Assembly (NCBI GenBank): GCA_037975125.1
Contig: JAJQOW010000022.1
Location: 536,001 to 600,000, forward strand
DNA from: Latrodectus hesperus
Taxonomy: Eukaryota; Arthropoda; Arachnida; Araneae; Theridiidae
Length of the DNA: 64,000 bases
Reading direction: 5' to 3'
The notes under the pieces were generated by a model. It had not been told where the DNA came from and made no database searches. It saw only the letters and a program-made list of their open reading frames with translations. The translations under genes were made by a program, and so were the position numbers. This document shows positions 35,487 to 48,078 of the stretch, piece by piece; within the stretch, counting starts at the first letter, position 1, and every line of letters begins with the position of its first letter.

Positions 35487-35668
35487 AGTAGGGTACCTCT
35501 AGCTTTTTTGGCGATATTTTTATGCTACGATAGGCGCCAAAGTGTGACTAAAAAGAAAGCCGCTACACAAAAGCTAAACAAGATAGGGTTACTAGAATTG
35601 CCAGAAATTTAATTTTATCATCAAAATGTATCACCAAATTAAGTAGTATTAGATTCAACACAGAACCC
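35487..35668 (+). mobile_element. MITE-like family G copy 2
   Basis: The left end AGGGTACCTCTAGCTTTTTT and the right end (reverse-complemented) GGGGTTCTGTGTTGAATC match the ends of copies at 21822 and 61868. The interior has GATAGGCGCCAAAG and GCCGCTACACAAAAGC. A second, separate right end of the same family occurs at 35815-35892 (CCCGATTCTACACCGAATC). Confidence 0.55.
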
Positions 35669-35980
35669 CATATTTATAAAGTTAATTTAAAATCTAAACA
35701 AATTTAAGTAAATTCGTTAATAAGTTTATTATATAATAAAATTTTAATGAATTTATTTAATTTTTAATTAAAAAATAACACAAAAACTATAAAACAATAA
35801 GGTAATCAGGGTTATCATAAATTAAATTTTATCTCCAAGATATATCGCCAAATTTTTCGCCAAATCACAAGTGCTACCCGATTCTACACCGAATCAAAAT
35901 TTGTTACTTTTAACAAAAATAATTTAATAAAATAATTTCCTTTTATTTATATTTATTAGCTATGAATATGACAAATATAT
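35669..35980. other. spacer with partial family G end
   Basis: A solo family G right end lies at 35815-35892. The rest is AT-rich. Confidence 0.45.
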
Positions 35981-36030
35981 TGTCATAACTTGTTGTTGTT
36001 GGCTTATCCTCTTTAAAGATCTGACATTTG

Positions 36031-37119
36031 TCAGATCAACTCCATTAAATTGTTGACAGTTAAAAAGTCAATGACTAGCAAGGGATTTGAGGATAAATCC
36101 TCTCGGGAAAGTCCGACGCAATCCAGAATATGTTTCGGTGTGGTTGGATGTTCAAAGCATTTTTTACAAGTGGGATACATTTTTGTACCACGTTCAAACG
36201 ATAAACATTTTAGATGTCCCCTTGAGAATCTGGCCGAGGCAGTCTTAGATTTTCGGTCACATTTTGTTTCCAGAAGAGTTCCAGGAAATGTTCCAGAGTA
36301 GCATTGGTGTTTTGGTGGAATTTGCCAGATTGAATAAAGTCTAGATTTTTTACAAGAGTAAAGATCTTGGTATGTAAGTGATGAACCAGTGGGCGAATTT
36401 TCCTCACTGCCCTCTTTGCCCAGTTGATCTGCGGTCTCATTGCCACTAATATTTACATGGGATGGAATCCATTGGAGATGTACATGTTCTTGGGAGACGA
36501 TTTTCAATTTCAAGAGAATAGATAGACTTGTTTCATCCTTTATAGAGGACTAGTCACTGAAATGTTGCAGTGCACTGCGGCTGTCTAACAAAATCCAAAG
36601 TTCTCCAAAATCACAGTTGCTGGAAATGATAGCAGCAAGTCCCACTTTAATCACTAATAAATCACTTCTGAAGACTGAACACGTGTCAGGGTTACGTTGC
36701 TTTAGCGCAATTTCAGACTGAGGGCTTCTAATATAGACTCCGCTCCCAGTACGGTCTTTTGTACGACTACCATCGGTATGCATTTGCACTGCATCGCAGG
36801 GAATGGAATTAATAGTTTCTAGTGCCAATTGTCTAAGAGGATCTCCGATGTGAGTTTGCTTGTTTGCAGTGGAATTCAGATTAAAGTGAAAGAAGACTCT
36901 TGGCATTCCTTCTGAGAGATCAAAACAAGATTTTAAAGATTGGGGTTCGACATTGCGCGAAAATAGGTTTTGAGATTCTGCCAGGCTAAAAGGGGTGAAT
37001 TTCTTTAATCTTTGATTATTGTGCCAATTGTGTAAATACAAGGAGGTACGATGATGCGGGCCGTAGCTATAGATTTTGTTAAAATATTTAACTAAGTTAG
37101 CTCTTCTTCTAAAGTGCAA
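36031..37119 (-). pseudogene. LINE RNase H and C-terminal region
   Basis: Two frames, 37119-36550 and 36513-36031, separated by an in-frame stop near 36550, encode the RNase H. Seen are QMHTDGSRTKDRTGSGVY (first Asp), VFRSDLLVI (position normally Glu is Asp), ILLDSRSALQHF (third acid) and LQWIPSHVNISGNETADQLG (conserved His, last Asp). A CX2C...H...C knuckle, YPTCKKCFEHPTTPKHILDC, lies near the C-terminus. The domain would remove the RNA strand from RNA-DNA hybrids during retrotransposition. The stop and the Glu-to-Asp change argue it is not functional. Confidence 0.9.
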
Positions 37120-37129
37120 TGGTTGTAAG

Positions 37130-38462
37130 TTAGCCTCGTATAAAGCAATAGCTGATAGCGCAGCTATTTCTGAGTCCTAAGATGATATGAGCGGCACTTA
37201 TTTGTACTCGTTCTAATTTCAAGAGATTCGTTTCAGATGCGTAGGAGTAAATCGGATTACCATATTCAAGAATAGGTCTTACAAGCGAAATATAGGTGGT
37301 TCTGAGGGTGTTTGCATCAGCCCCCCAATCTCTGCCACCCAGATATTTAGGAATGTTAAGGCGCTTACGAGCCTTTGAAACTAGATGGTCGATATGCTTG
37401 TTACAGTTGAATTCAGGGTCGAGAATAAAACCGAGATATTTAGGATGTTTTTCATAAGTGAGAGGCTGGAAATTGAAAAACAATGCTGGTTTATAGTAAT
37501 ATAGGTGTTTATCAGTGGTGAAAAAAGTTGCTATTGATTTTGCTGGATTGAAATTTAGTTTGTTTGTGTTCTGTTGCGAACTCACACATTGCAGATAACG
37601 CGCAGTTGAGTTCTATTTCTATATTCTTAACATTAGAGCCTGACTTCCAGAGTACTATGTCGTCAGCGAAGATTGCTATGTCAACAAGTGTTGGTTTCTT
37701 TTTCTCAGCTCCTGCCAAAAAAAGGGAGAAGAGAGTAGGGCTCAAGACTGATCCCTGAGGAACGCCCTGTCCCAGTCTAAAAGCATCTGAAAAGATCTTG
37801 TTGAATTTGAATCTGATAGATCTGTGGTGCAGGAATTCGGCAATCCAAACCAAAGCAGATCCCCTAATATTGAAGGAGTCACGTAATTTAATGATAAGCT
37901 TGTCTTTCCACACAGTATCAAAGGCCCTGGATAAGTCAAGCAGGTCTACCACGGTATGTCTAGTTGGCTTAAAGTTTTGGGCGTCTCTTATCTTTTGACA
38001 GAAGTAAAGGACCTGGTCCGTGGTGTTATGCCCTTTTCTAAATCCGTATTGTTCGGGTACTGTTAAATGATTCATATCCAAAAAGTAAAGAAGTCTAGTA
38101 AGAAGCATTTTTTCCATTAGTTTACAAGTTATACTGGTAAGGGCAATCGGTCTGTAACTTTCTGGGGAGCCTGCTTCTTTTCCTGGTTTTCTGATGGGGA
38201 TGACAGTGGCTCTTCTCCAGTCAATAGGTACTTTTCCGCTGGACCAGGAAAGGTTGATAATGTCCAATAATCTTTGTTTGCCAATGAGGCCTAGGTTTTC
38301 CAACATTTGACCGTGTATTCCATCTGGGCCTGGGGACTTGGTCATATCCATGAATGCCATGGCTGAAAGTAGTTCTTGAGAGGAGTACATCCGTGACAGT
38401 TGAAAGGTGCCAACATCTGTACTGCGACAACCATTGATTATATTCTTTTCCTTTTTCTTCAT
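37130..38462 (-). pseudogene. LINE reverse transcriptase domain
   Basis: Frame 38462-37512 contains the RT blocks: TKSPGPDGIHGQMLENLG, YRPIALTSITCKLMEKML, DLLDLSRAFDTVWKDKL (catalytic Asp of motif A), LGQGVPQGSVLSPTLFSLF and IAIFADDIVLW (catalytic Asp pair at about 37659-37674). After a frameshift near 37520-37580 the sequence continues to 37130 with HPKYLGFILDPEF and LVRPILEYGNPIY, which belong to the palm-thumb region. The catalytic residues are intact, but the frame is broken. This is the enzyme that copies the element RNA into the target site. Confidence 0.92.
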
Positions 38463-39876
38463 GGGAGAAACTTAGTCTGCTGGCCTTCTGATAAAATGAG
38501 CCGAGTATATTGGCTATAGATTTATCATCGAGAGTGATTTGGCCAGAAAAGTCTCTAATTGTGTTGCAAGTTTCAGATTGTGGTTGTTCCTTAGTTATTC
38601 CCTTGATGATTTTCCAGAGCTTACTATTCGACGCTCTAGCATCAAGCTTATTGCATATATTAGTCCATTTGATCTGCTTTAAGTTTGCATAGGCAATCTT
38701 TATTTTAGCGTTAATTTTATTTAGCTTCGCCCGAAAGCTGCTATCAATAATGTTGGCTGTTCCTTGCTGTAGTTGCTTTCTCTCCATTAGAAGCGGTTCC
38801 AGAAGTGGATCTTTATAGGTGAAGAATGGCACATGGTGTTTTATGTTTCCCCTAGGAATAAATAGTTTTGCGCTATTTAGTATAGTTTCCTTGAATTTGA
38901 TCCAGTTTGCATTTATATCATCGGTCAAACAATTAGTATTGAAGTGGCTGTCGATGAATTGCTGGAAAGAGTCCCAATTAGCTTTAGCAAAGTTCCAATA
39001 GGATTCTCTGGTGGTGTAAATGCGCTGTTTTTGCTGTATATCTATTAAGATAGGGAGGTGATCACTCCCAATTGTATCCATTACAGTCCAATTACATAAT
39101 TGATGGATGTTTGTACTGACAAATGCAATGTCAAGCGCCTCTGTAGTATTATAGCTATAAGAAGCATGGGTGGGAGTACCGTCGTTGAGTATCATAAAAC
39201 CAGTGTCATCTAATAAATGAAGTAGTTGTTCTTCTCTGGTGTTGCTTGAAGAGCATCCCCAAGAGGGATGTTTGGCATTGAGATCACCAACGATAATCGT
39301 GTTATCATTCATAGCCAACGAGGGGCTGTCAGGAAATCGAGATTGATTTGGAGGGTGGTAAACATTGTAGATATGAAATGGTCTTCCTCTCCAGGTGACA
39401 ACAATGCCCTGAATTTCAAGTTCAGGATTTGGGTTCACAAAGTCAATGCTTTTGTAGTTTATACCCTTAATCAAAAACGCCAAACCGCCTCCTCTTCTGG
39501 AGGGTCGGTCAAGTCGATAGATATTATATCCCTTAATTTTTAGGTTCGAAGTCTTTCTTAATTTTGTTTCTTGGATAGCAATAATTTGAACATCATGCGC
39601 ATTCGCAATATCTAAAATCTGGTCAAGTTTAACTCTTGTCGCAGTGGTTGAGAGTCCATTTATATTGCACTGTAGGATTTTCAGGGTTTTTAGCTTTCCT
39701 GGAGACTGTAGTCCACTTTTCGTGCGGGGCCTTCTGCTTAAACCCCGAACGCGTCCCTGTTTATTCTGCGCGACGGACGATGCAGCATCATTTACATTTA
39801 TCAACAATGTCATATGGAGGAGGTAATGCGCAGCTTCTGTTGGCCCGAAGTCTGAAGCACCCATGGGCAAATCCAA
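38460..39876 (-). pseudogene. LINE AP endonuclease domain
   Basis: The open frame starting at Met 39876 reads LKILQCNINGLS (metal-binding Asn), IIAIQETKLR (catalytic Glu), TIIVGDLNAKHPSWG (Asp and Asn) and TIGSDHLPILIDI (Asp-His pair), the APE-like endonuclease pattern that nicks the target. All the key residues appear present. From about 38450 the frame leaves the true coding frame by a frameshift into the RT region, and the apparent last ~75 codons down to 38221 are out-of-frame RT sequence. Without an upstream ORF1, Met 39876 is a plausible but unproven start. Confidence 0.9.
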
Positions 39877-40053
39877 AGGTAGAAGTCTGTCTATGCTTCA
39901 TTGCCAGCAGGTCTTAGCAAAGCGTAATAGAACGGCCTTCAAGTCATGGGTGATCCTGCCACGAAAATTTTCTAACGACATAATTCGCCCATTCAGCCCA
40001 CCTCCTCACCGACTTTGAGGCGAGGTGCAGGACTTGAGGGGGTGTCATAGCTT

Positions 40054-42092
40054 AAATAGTAGTAGTGTTTGCTTTCACACGTCAAATAAATTAATCAATG
40101 GGTTAATTAAATTTAATGCAGAAATCCTTTCTCGACTTTCTGGAAGGTATTAGTTTTGATGACCACAGAATTCATTTTATTAGGATTTTCACAGATATTC
40201 GTCAGAGCATGATATCGTTTTTGCGTAGAATGTAACTCTGGAGCTGTTGTCGCTAAATCATGCATAATCATTTAATTGTAGCTCAAAATTATGGCGAATA
40301 ATATCAAGCAATCTTGAGCTAACAGAAATTATGAAAGTCATCGCGTCACACTGTTTGATTTTTATTGTCTAAATATAAATTTTAACTTATCATATTCTGG
40401 ATGATTACGGATACAAAAAGTAATACATATATACGATAAACACAATTTATATAATATTAAAAATATAAAGAACTACGTTATAATGTGTAACTATAACTAA
40501 TTTTTTCATTTAACTCATTTTTCAAGCAGCTTTTTAACAGTTAATTTTCAGCACTAGTTTATAAAATTTGTTCACTCTAAAAAGATTACTTCTTTCAGTT
40601 ACATAAAAAGAAATTTGATAAAAAAATAATCCTTATCATGTTATCAAAAGTTTTATTGTATTAAACATAACTTCAGATATTTCTATTCATAATTTTTTAT
40701 CTCAATCAATCATTGATGCTAAGAACTAAACAGAATTGTATGAATTATCGAGTAAAACATAATATGGATATCAGTATCACTTCTGATTTGCAAGGTCTAT
40801 TTTTGTTCATCATTTTTAATGAACTGTTTTGATCACAGCCTTCAAGTTAATTAAATAAAATAAATGCTCTATATCATAAAAGAAGAAACAAGGAGATATA
40901 TTAACTATAAATTTTGATATTTCTTATCTAGATTAGTGGTTACTTGATATGTTTATAGAATGAAAACCAATAAATTTTGAGTTGATTTATTATCATGCAA
41001 AGTTTATGATGAAATGAACTATTTTTTTTATTAAAATGATTAAATTTTGTTTACTCATTTGCGAATCCCAATCGCATAAATAACATTGAAATCTGGAGAG
41101 TTCAAGATTATTTCGCTTTTACCTTAACTAAAACAATTATAAAAAAAGAGATAATATAATAATTATTTAATATCAAATGCTTTATTCGAAGTAAGATAAG
41201 AAAAATTACCAAATAAAAACTAACTTAAGAAGATAATTCACTAATTATAAATTTCGACATTAGATTTTCAGAACGAACATAGAAATTAGTAAGTAACTAC
41301 ATTAAGTTTATAAGTAAATTAATGGTTATTAAATTAATGAATAACTTTATGAAGATAGATTATAATAAAACCTTATGAAAAATTATTTTAGAACTGCTAA
41401 GCTCTTATATTCAAAAATTTGATTTTCAAAATGCACTTAAATTTTTATTAATTTTACAAGAATAAGACATTGATTTTTAGAAATTTTTCAAAAAATGTCA
41501 GATAATTTTATTAACAAGTCTGACAAAATATTATGGATTCAAAAATGGCTAGTGAACTCATACACTAATTACATGAAAATACGTGGAATCTATATTCTGT
41601 ATAAATATTTACTATATATTAAATAAAAAAATATATAATTCAGTTAAAAAAAAACTAACACCTGTTAATATATAAAATTATGTATTTTAAGAGTAGTTAA
41701 ATTTATAAAACCAGTATTTCTGTAAATTGTATGTTGAAAAATTCAGAAATTTAAGATAAAAATTAGAAAAATTTTGATTTAAAGGAAAATATTTTACTCA
41801 TAGATTTTAAAAATCTTAGCGTAATTCGTGCTCTGGTGCTAATACTCAGTCCTATCCTTCTACTAAAAATGAGTAAAAAATTAATTTAAATATTGCTTCG
41901 CAAACATTCGAATTTATATTTGGTAAATTAACCATTCATGACAACCGTTTTCAATTCACGATTTTATTTCATATTATAGTAAACATTAACCTTAATATGA
42001 TAAAGTTACCATTGTCAGATATCTTTCCTGAGTTTCCTCGGGAAATAATTTGTCATCTTTAATTAAGTATTATATTTAGGAAAAGCGTTTTT
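40054..42092. other. AT-rich spacer, no gene seen
   Basis: Long AT-rich stretch without open frames of note or recognisable repeats. Confidence 0.6.
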
Positions 42093-42290
42093 GTTGTTGT
42101 TACTTATGACATTTGGAAAAGCCTAGCTCATTAGCCGATGGCTACGAAATTGAGTCATAAAAGCGCGTCTTTCGTTTAATCAAAGTACCACGAAGATGAA
42201 AGTACGACTTTGCTCTACTACTCCTCCGATAGATGGCACCACCAGAGGAATTCTCCCAATTTTGTCTTTGATCTGGAGAGGGAAGAAATT
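42093..42290 (-). mobile_element. SINE-C fragment, 5'-truncated
   Basis: The plus strand starts GTTGTTGTTACTTATGACAT and runs to TTTGATCTGGAGAGGGAAG. It carries the beta tail and part of the middle module; the tRNA head is absent. Confidence 0.85.
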
Positions 42291-45131
42291 AGGAAAACCA
42301 AACATATTATCATGATAGTTGTGATAGAGAGGAAATTCTTTTTATTAAAAATTATTATAGAAATATACTAACAAAGAACATCAGCCACGATGTGATTTAT
42401 GCCAAGAGTAATTACTATAATTATGTGGCATTATTTCAAATCAATTCAATCAATAAGTGAATCATAAACAGAGTTTACTTTTCAGTATAAAAATCTATCC
42501 GTAGAAAAACACTTTAGAAAATCTGAAACAATAATTGTTTTAATTCTGATGACATTATTAACTCCCGAAAAACTCTTGGAGTTCTTAATAATTATGTTTT
42601 ACTGGTTTATGTGCTTTTACAATACCTTGTTGATAATTGATATAAAATTAATTGAAAAATGCAATTTCATTTCATACTATTATAAACAATACCATTTTGA
42701 TTGTCTTGTGTAATGAAAATGACGGTGTGAATTAAGTATATATAAAGTATCATATGCTTCTAATTAAAAAATTCCTCTGATCTTAAATTTATATTCACAA
42801 CGACAAAAATTATATTGATAATCACATTTTTAATCGCATGAATATTAACTTAAATAATCAGATTTATATACGACATGTTTTTAACTGATTTAACATAGTT
42901 TTATTCAAAATATATAAGTGCATTTTTTGCATTTAAAAATACAATTATTTTAACTATGTATCTAGATATTTGAAAAAGCAGTATATAATGTAATTTTTAT
43001 AGTTAATTTTCATTTATTTATGTTAAAACTGCTACTTTTTGCTTATGCAGTAAAAATAAACTTTTAATAATGTTATAGTAAAAGGTGTGAATTATAGTTT
43101 GCAAAACTGCTACATTATATTAATAGTATTGTAGTAAGTTTTGAAATTTAAATTTCGCATGAGTCTGAATTACACATTGCTCAGAGATTAAATATAATAT
43201 AAACGCGTAAAGATAATAATTTACATTCAAATATGTTATATATGTTTAAAATTGCTATAAAAAATCATTTTCTATTTGATAATTTCTAGAATATGTCAAA
43301 TACATCGCCTATTGACAATATTTTTAATACATCAGAAAGTAAAGCACGTAAGAAATGTATTCACAGATTTCAAAATAAATGAAGAAAAAAGGAGGAAAAT
43401 TGTAAAACAGAAATTGTCAACATAATATTTCTAGATATGATTTAAATATATCCATTAATATTAACACATAAACACATTACCCGTTACTTTTATCGTAAGT
43501 ACTTAAAATTTGTGCTCTTTTATAGTTAAAAAAGGTGAAAATGGTAAACATCTTGGATTAGTTCAGCAAAATCTTTGTTTTAATATTTTAAATATTATAT
43601 ATTTTATATTTAAAAGATCATTAAATTTTTATCACTAAAATTTCATAATTTCTCATTGAAATCAAAATATTTCCCTATTTTTATCTAACAGAACATTCAA
43701 ACACTTGTCATAACATCTTGATTTAATTTTTCATAAAAAGAATACATTAATTGGATTCGATTTGCATAAATTTGTAATTGGTATATAAAATTTAGTGACA
43801 AATTATATGGTTTTACACGGAGTTTACACTATTAAAATATCAATTTCATTTGAAAAAAGTAACCTCCATTTTTTTTCCAAGTAGGTATTTCTTTGAAGTT
43901 TAATTTCTTCTGCATATTATTTAGTATTAATCAAGATAATTTTAATTCGAACACTGAACTTCAAAGAATTTTGACTAGGTCAAATGGCAACAGCTCCATA
44001 ACAAGTTACCAATTCCTTAATTTCTCGATGACGTTGAATCTGAATTGATTTGTATCTATGGCAGAAATTCCCTTTAAATAATCGGAGCGTGCCATCAAGT
44101 CTGTATTTAATTTTCTTCAGGAGGGAATATTTGCAGTGCTGATGATGACGATCTTCCCTAACCTCCCTGATTATTTGATTTCTCCAGTTGATGAACGTCA
44201 AACTGCATCCTTACAAATTACCTTAACAGTGAATTTGCATACCGTAAACGAAATTAGATAAATTATACAGTTGACATAGTATCGTTCATTCCCTATTATA
44301 TTCCAGTCTATGGGTACGTGTCTCGGTGCAATTGGATGCCGGGTGTCCCCTTACCCCCAGCTCAGGGACCCCTGTCCGAATTTTCGCTATCATTGTAATT
44401 AATGTGACATTCAAATGGTATTCCGCTGTGCCACATCGACTCTGTTAAACAATTGCTTTGAGCTGGTAGTTCATTATGGTTGCGTTTAATTTCGTGAGCT
44501 TTCAAGGAATCAATATCGAACTACGATGAAATTTTATATTCTGCCTGAGATCCACCTGAAGACAAGGTTGAGTTAAAGTAAAGATAATTAGTTTAAGAAT
44601 AATTAGCAAGGAAAGCTTTTGATATGAAATTCCTTTAATAGATACGAGATTCACAAGCACTTCTTGCATAAATATTAAACGTAGGAAACAAAAGAGCTAA
44701 ATCTTCTAAATATATTTAACTAATATCGTACTATAAAGCTGAAAATGAGTTTTTGGCGAAGATTTAGGGGAAAGAATTGGCGAAAACTTTTAAACACAGT
44801 CCAAAATAGTGAAATATTAAGTACCTAAATTTAAGTACCTAATTTATGCAAAAATATCTCAATTAAAATTCTTGTTGAGTCAAAATTATGATTAAATATT
44901 ATGTTGAATGGCTACTGTTTTGCTTAAAAATAAAGATATTTTAAAATCAATTTGAGTGAATAAGAACTAATGTAACTAAAAATATGATTTTATCTTGCTT
45001 ATTATAATTGAAAATTATAAATGTAGTAAATAAATTTATAATTTTGAAGCAATTTTATTTTAATCAATTTTAATGGGCCAAAATTGAGCATAATTCACGT
45101 TTAATTAATACATTTCTTAATATACAGAGGG
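42291..45131. other. AT-rich spacer with a GC-richer island
   Basis: No gene seen. The part at about 43980-44560 is less AT-rich and contains CCCCTTACCCCCAGCTCAGG near 44348-44367 and a 73-codon minus frame (44201-43980) of no known family. It could be an unannotated exon or conserved non-coding sequence, but nothing here proves either. Confidence 0.4.
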
Positions 45132-45133
45132 TA

Positions 45134-46418
45134 TTAACACATTTTTAGAACGATTTCGATTAAGAATTTTAAAAAAGTAAATGTTTTGAAATAAAAATTT
45201 TTGGCAACAGATTATTATTTGAAATGAGAAATATCGTCTGCTACTTTTAAATTTATTCTTCTTTCAAAATGTAGCATGTAAACAAGCTGTGGATTGAGGG
45301 ATATGTTTTTGCGCTTTCCGAAGAGAAATATTCTTATTCCAGGATTCAAAAACGTTGTGAAATGCATGGTATTAAAATTTCTAAGTGCAAAAAAAGCAAC
45401 ATTATTAATCGGACAGGTAAAAACCGTCAATCATTATTTCTACATGGAAAGAACACTCCAAACGAATATCCGAAAAAAATACGTACTGTTTCAAATGTTT
45501 CTAAAAAAAATCCCTGGTAACAAGAGAAAATACGCCAACATAGAAATCAATTGCAAAGTCTTTAGATACATCTGTAGCAACAATAAATAAAATAATAAAT
45601 CAAGATTTACAAATTAAAAAAGTTAAAAAACATAATATTCACCAGCTTTTGCCGAGGCATGTGGCTCAATGCAAAACATTTTGTAGAATCCTGTATGAAA
45701 ACCATTTAGCAGGAAATAAATGGAAATACATTGTGACCCTTGATGAAGCATGGGTTTACTTACCTAAATGAGTGCAACAAAAAAGGTCTATTTACAATAG
45801 GAAACGAGGAGAAAAAATGTACAAATCTGGTTTCGTCAATATGAAGAAAGTTTCAGTAAGGGGTTTATGATAGTCGCAGGTTTCTCCTACAATGGGAAAT
45901 TAAAAATAAAAAGAATAGAAAAATGTTAAAATCAACCCATCATTCTATCAAGAGAAGATTTTACGTTCAATATTTACAGATGAAATTCCACTTCTTTATC
46001 CCAAAGACTTTCAAAGAGTGAAACTTCATCAAGACAAAGCTACAAGTCATACTTCGAAAACTACCACTGAATTCCTTGAAAAAATGAAGACTAATACAGG
46101 TGTTGCATATATATACCTTTTCAATATATTCCTGTGAAGTCTCCTGACGTTTCACCTATGGACTTTTGTGCCTTTGGTCTGTTAAAAAGAGCTCTTTTTA
46201 AACGCAAACCGATCACGATTGACGGATTTTGGAAAGTAGTGGAAGAGGAATGGAAAGCAATACCCCTGGAAATTTTACAAAAAACTCTTCTATCATGGAA
46301 ATCTCGATTCAGACTTATAGTCCAGAAAAAAGGCTATGAGATCGAACATTTTAAAAAATAGTCTTTAAGATTTAAATATTAATTAAATGGCCCCGAAATC
46401 GTTCTAAAAATGTGTTAA
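45134..46418 (+). mobile_element. mariner-type transposon with perfect TIRs
   Basis: Inverted copies at 45132-45158 and 46394-46420 match over 27 of 27 bases. They start TATTAACACATTTTTAG, and the element proper begins after TA at each side, consistent with a TA target duplication (45132-45133, 46419-46420). Length is about 1285 bp, normal for mariner. The interior encodes a transposase on the plus strand broken by stops and frameshifts. The perfect ends suggest it is younger than the element at 10939, or that the ends are being conserved. Confidence 0.92.
45640..46361 (+). pseudogene. mariner-type transposase remnant
   Basis: In three frames the catalytic region reads YIVTLDEAWVYLPK (first Asp near 45742), then KLHQDKATSHTSKTTTEFLE (second Asp near 46033) and, after a one-base shift, VKSPDVSPMDFCAFGLLKRA (third Asp near 46145). 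The distance between the second and third Asp is about 36-37 residues, allowing for the frameshift, longer than the 34 of classic mariner. A stop follows YLPK (near 45769), and other frameshifts occur. The N-terminal DNA-binding half is not clearly readable. The final open part (46134-46361) is 75 codons and ends with the element. Confidence 0.87.
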
Positions 46419-46420
46419 TA

Positions 46421-47929
46421 CTAAAATGCTAAAAATGTGTATGTCTCACTCTTGGTGAAATTACTATCTATATCTTAAAATATTTTACTGATAAATTAAG
46501 TGTATTTTTTCGCCAAACAGTGCATAACGCAAAAATGAAATAGTCGAATTTGAAATTCATTAATCGCGTTATCTCTGTCTAATCTAATCTATTTAATCGT
46601 GTATGTCGTCTAAAATGTATAACAGAAATCAGATATTTTTAAACTGATTTTGAAACACATTTAGAACGTTATTTTTAATGTGTTTACACTGACTACGAAT
46701 TTAATTTTAATTTTTTTTATAAACCCGTAACAGAAATTTTTTTCTTTGCAAAATCTGAGTATAAAAATTAACTTGTGATTTGCTTTTTACGTCCTAACGG
46801 CAATTGGTTTCTTCTACATAAATAATTAAACATACATAAAATTTTACTTTATAATTAATTTTCTTGATTTTAATTCCCTCATGTATTTGAAATTATTAAA
46901 TTTTGCAAACTTTCACTTTTATAATTCTCAAATTTAAAACTACAATATCAGTAATCCTTATAAAATTTTCCTTTTTATTCAAGTAAATTGCATATTTTTA
47001 ATTTTGAAATGTAATAAAATATACAAAAATACAAAATAATTTACAATATTTAAACAGATTTCTTTTCAGCCAAATTAATAGAGAGAATAACTGATTGTTA
47101 AACATGAATCGTAACAAAAATTTTGCTTTTTAATCAGAATCGGTGTCGCTTACATTCGATCAAAAACATTTTCAGTAAATAGCTGTCTCATAAATATAAA
47201 CTAAAGTGACGAGGAAAATTTTGGGGTATTATTAAATAAAATACAAAACAAAATGTATAAAAATTGTTTTTTTAATTAGAAAAAATTCAAATAATCATAA
47301 TTCAAACATTGGAAATTGAATTTTTATCTGTAATCTCAATGTTCAGGGATTTAAAACAGCTTCAACTTACCAATTTAATGATGCCTAAATTAAATTAAAT
47401 AAGCTACGCACATACATTTAATTTATATTTTATTCAAGGCCCTTTTATCTGTCTTATAATTATGCAGTTCCGTTAAAAATAGTATTATAAATATATCTTT
47501 ATGACGATGATAAGCATAATAAAATATATAAATATAACTTATAATTGCATTTTTTAATTTAAATCAAGTTCATTTGTGTGATTCAGGATTAACGTTTATT
47601 TGATGGAAATAGTCATTTAAAAACTTTTTTCTCAGTCATATTAAAAATAATGTATTTTTATTTAATTCATTTTATGAGGGTTGATTCGCAGACGGCTCGT
47701 TAAACTCCAAAAAGAGCAAAACAATTTAACGGCTTCTTCACTATTAAAAAACTAAAAAAAGCATTTAATGCGTTGAAAAAAGGTTAAAATTTCTGCAACT
47801 GATAAAGTGTTATTAAATTTTCTCTAATTACCCAAGGGTTTTTCATATAGCTTGCATTCTGTAATTCTACTCTAGTACTAATTCTCTTGTTTTATTTTTT
47901 TCAAATATTTATGGGAAAGACAAAGTATT

Positions 47930-47932
<3 letters not shown>
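46421..47932. other. AT-rich spacer, no gene seen
   Basis: No supported feature. Confidence 0.6.
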
Positions 47933-48028
<96 letters not shown>

Positions 48029-48030
48029 TA
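47933..48030. repeat. (TA)n microsatellite
   Basis: About 98 bp of TA dinucleotides with a single TACATATATAG ending. It generates spurious Ile-Tyr frames on both strands. Confidence 0.98.
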
Positions 48031-48078
48031 GAACACCATTTTGAAGGATTTCTTGTGTCAAAGACATATACATTCTTT

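Larger units (their letters stand above)
35992..40042 (-). mobile_element. I-group LINE, ~4.05 kb, near full length
   Basis: Flanked by an 11-bp duplication with one mismatch: TGTCATAACTT at 35981-35991 and TGTCATAGCTT at 40043-40053. In minus-strand order it contains a ~165-bp 5' leader, AP endonuclease, reverse transcriptase, RNase H and a zinc-knuckle-like C-terminus, ending GGATAAGCCAACAACAACA. Presence of RNase H after the reverse transcriptase places it among I-group LINEs (I, Loa, Ingi, Outcast and relatives). I see no separate ORF1 upstream of the endonuclease; either the family lacks it or the 5' part is truncated. Multiple frameshifts make it inactive. Confidence 0.92.

Noticed and set aside
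39268..39917. Plus-strand frames of 60-93 codons
   Set aside because: They are antisense to the LINE endonuclease, which shows clear motifs on the minus strand.
45294..45590. 98-codon plus frame in the mariner
   Set aside because: Falls where the transposase N-terminus should be, but I cannot match it to a DNA-binding domain, so it is not annotated as a separate gene.
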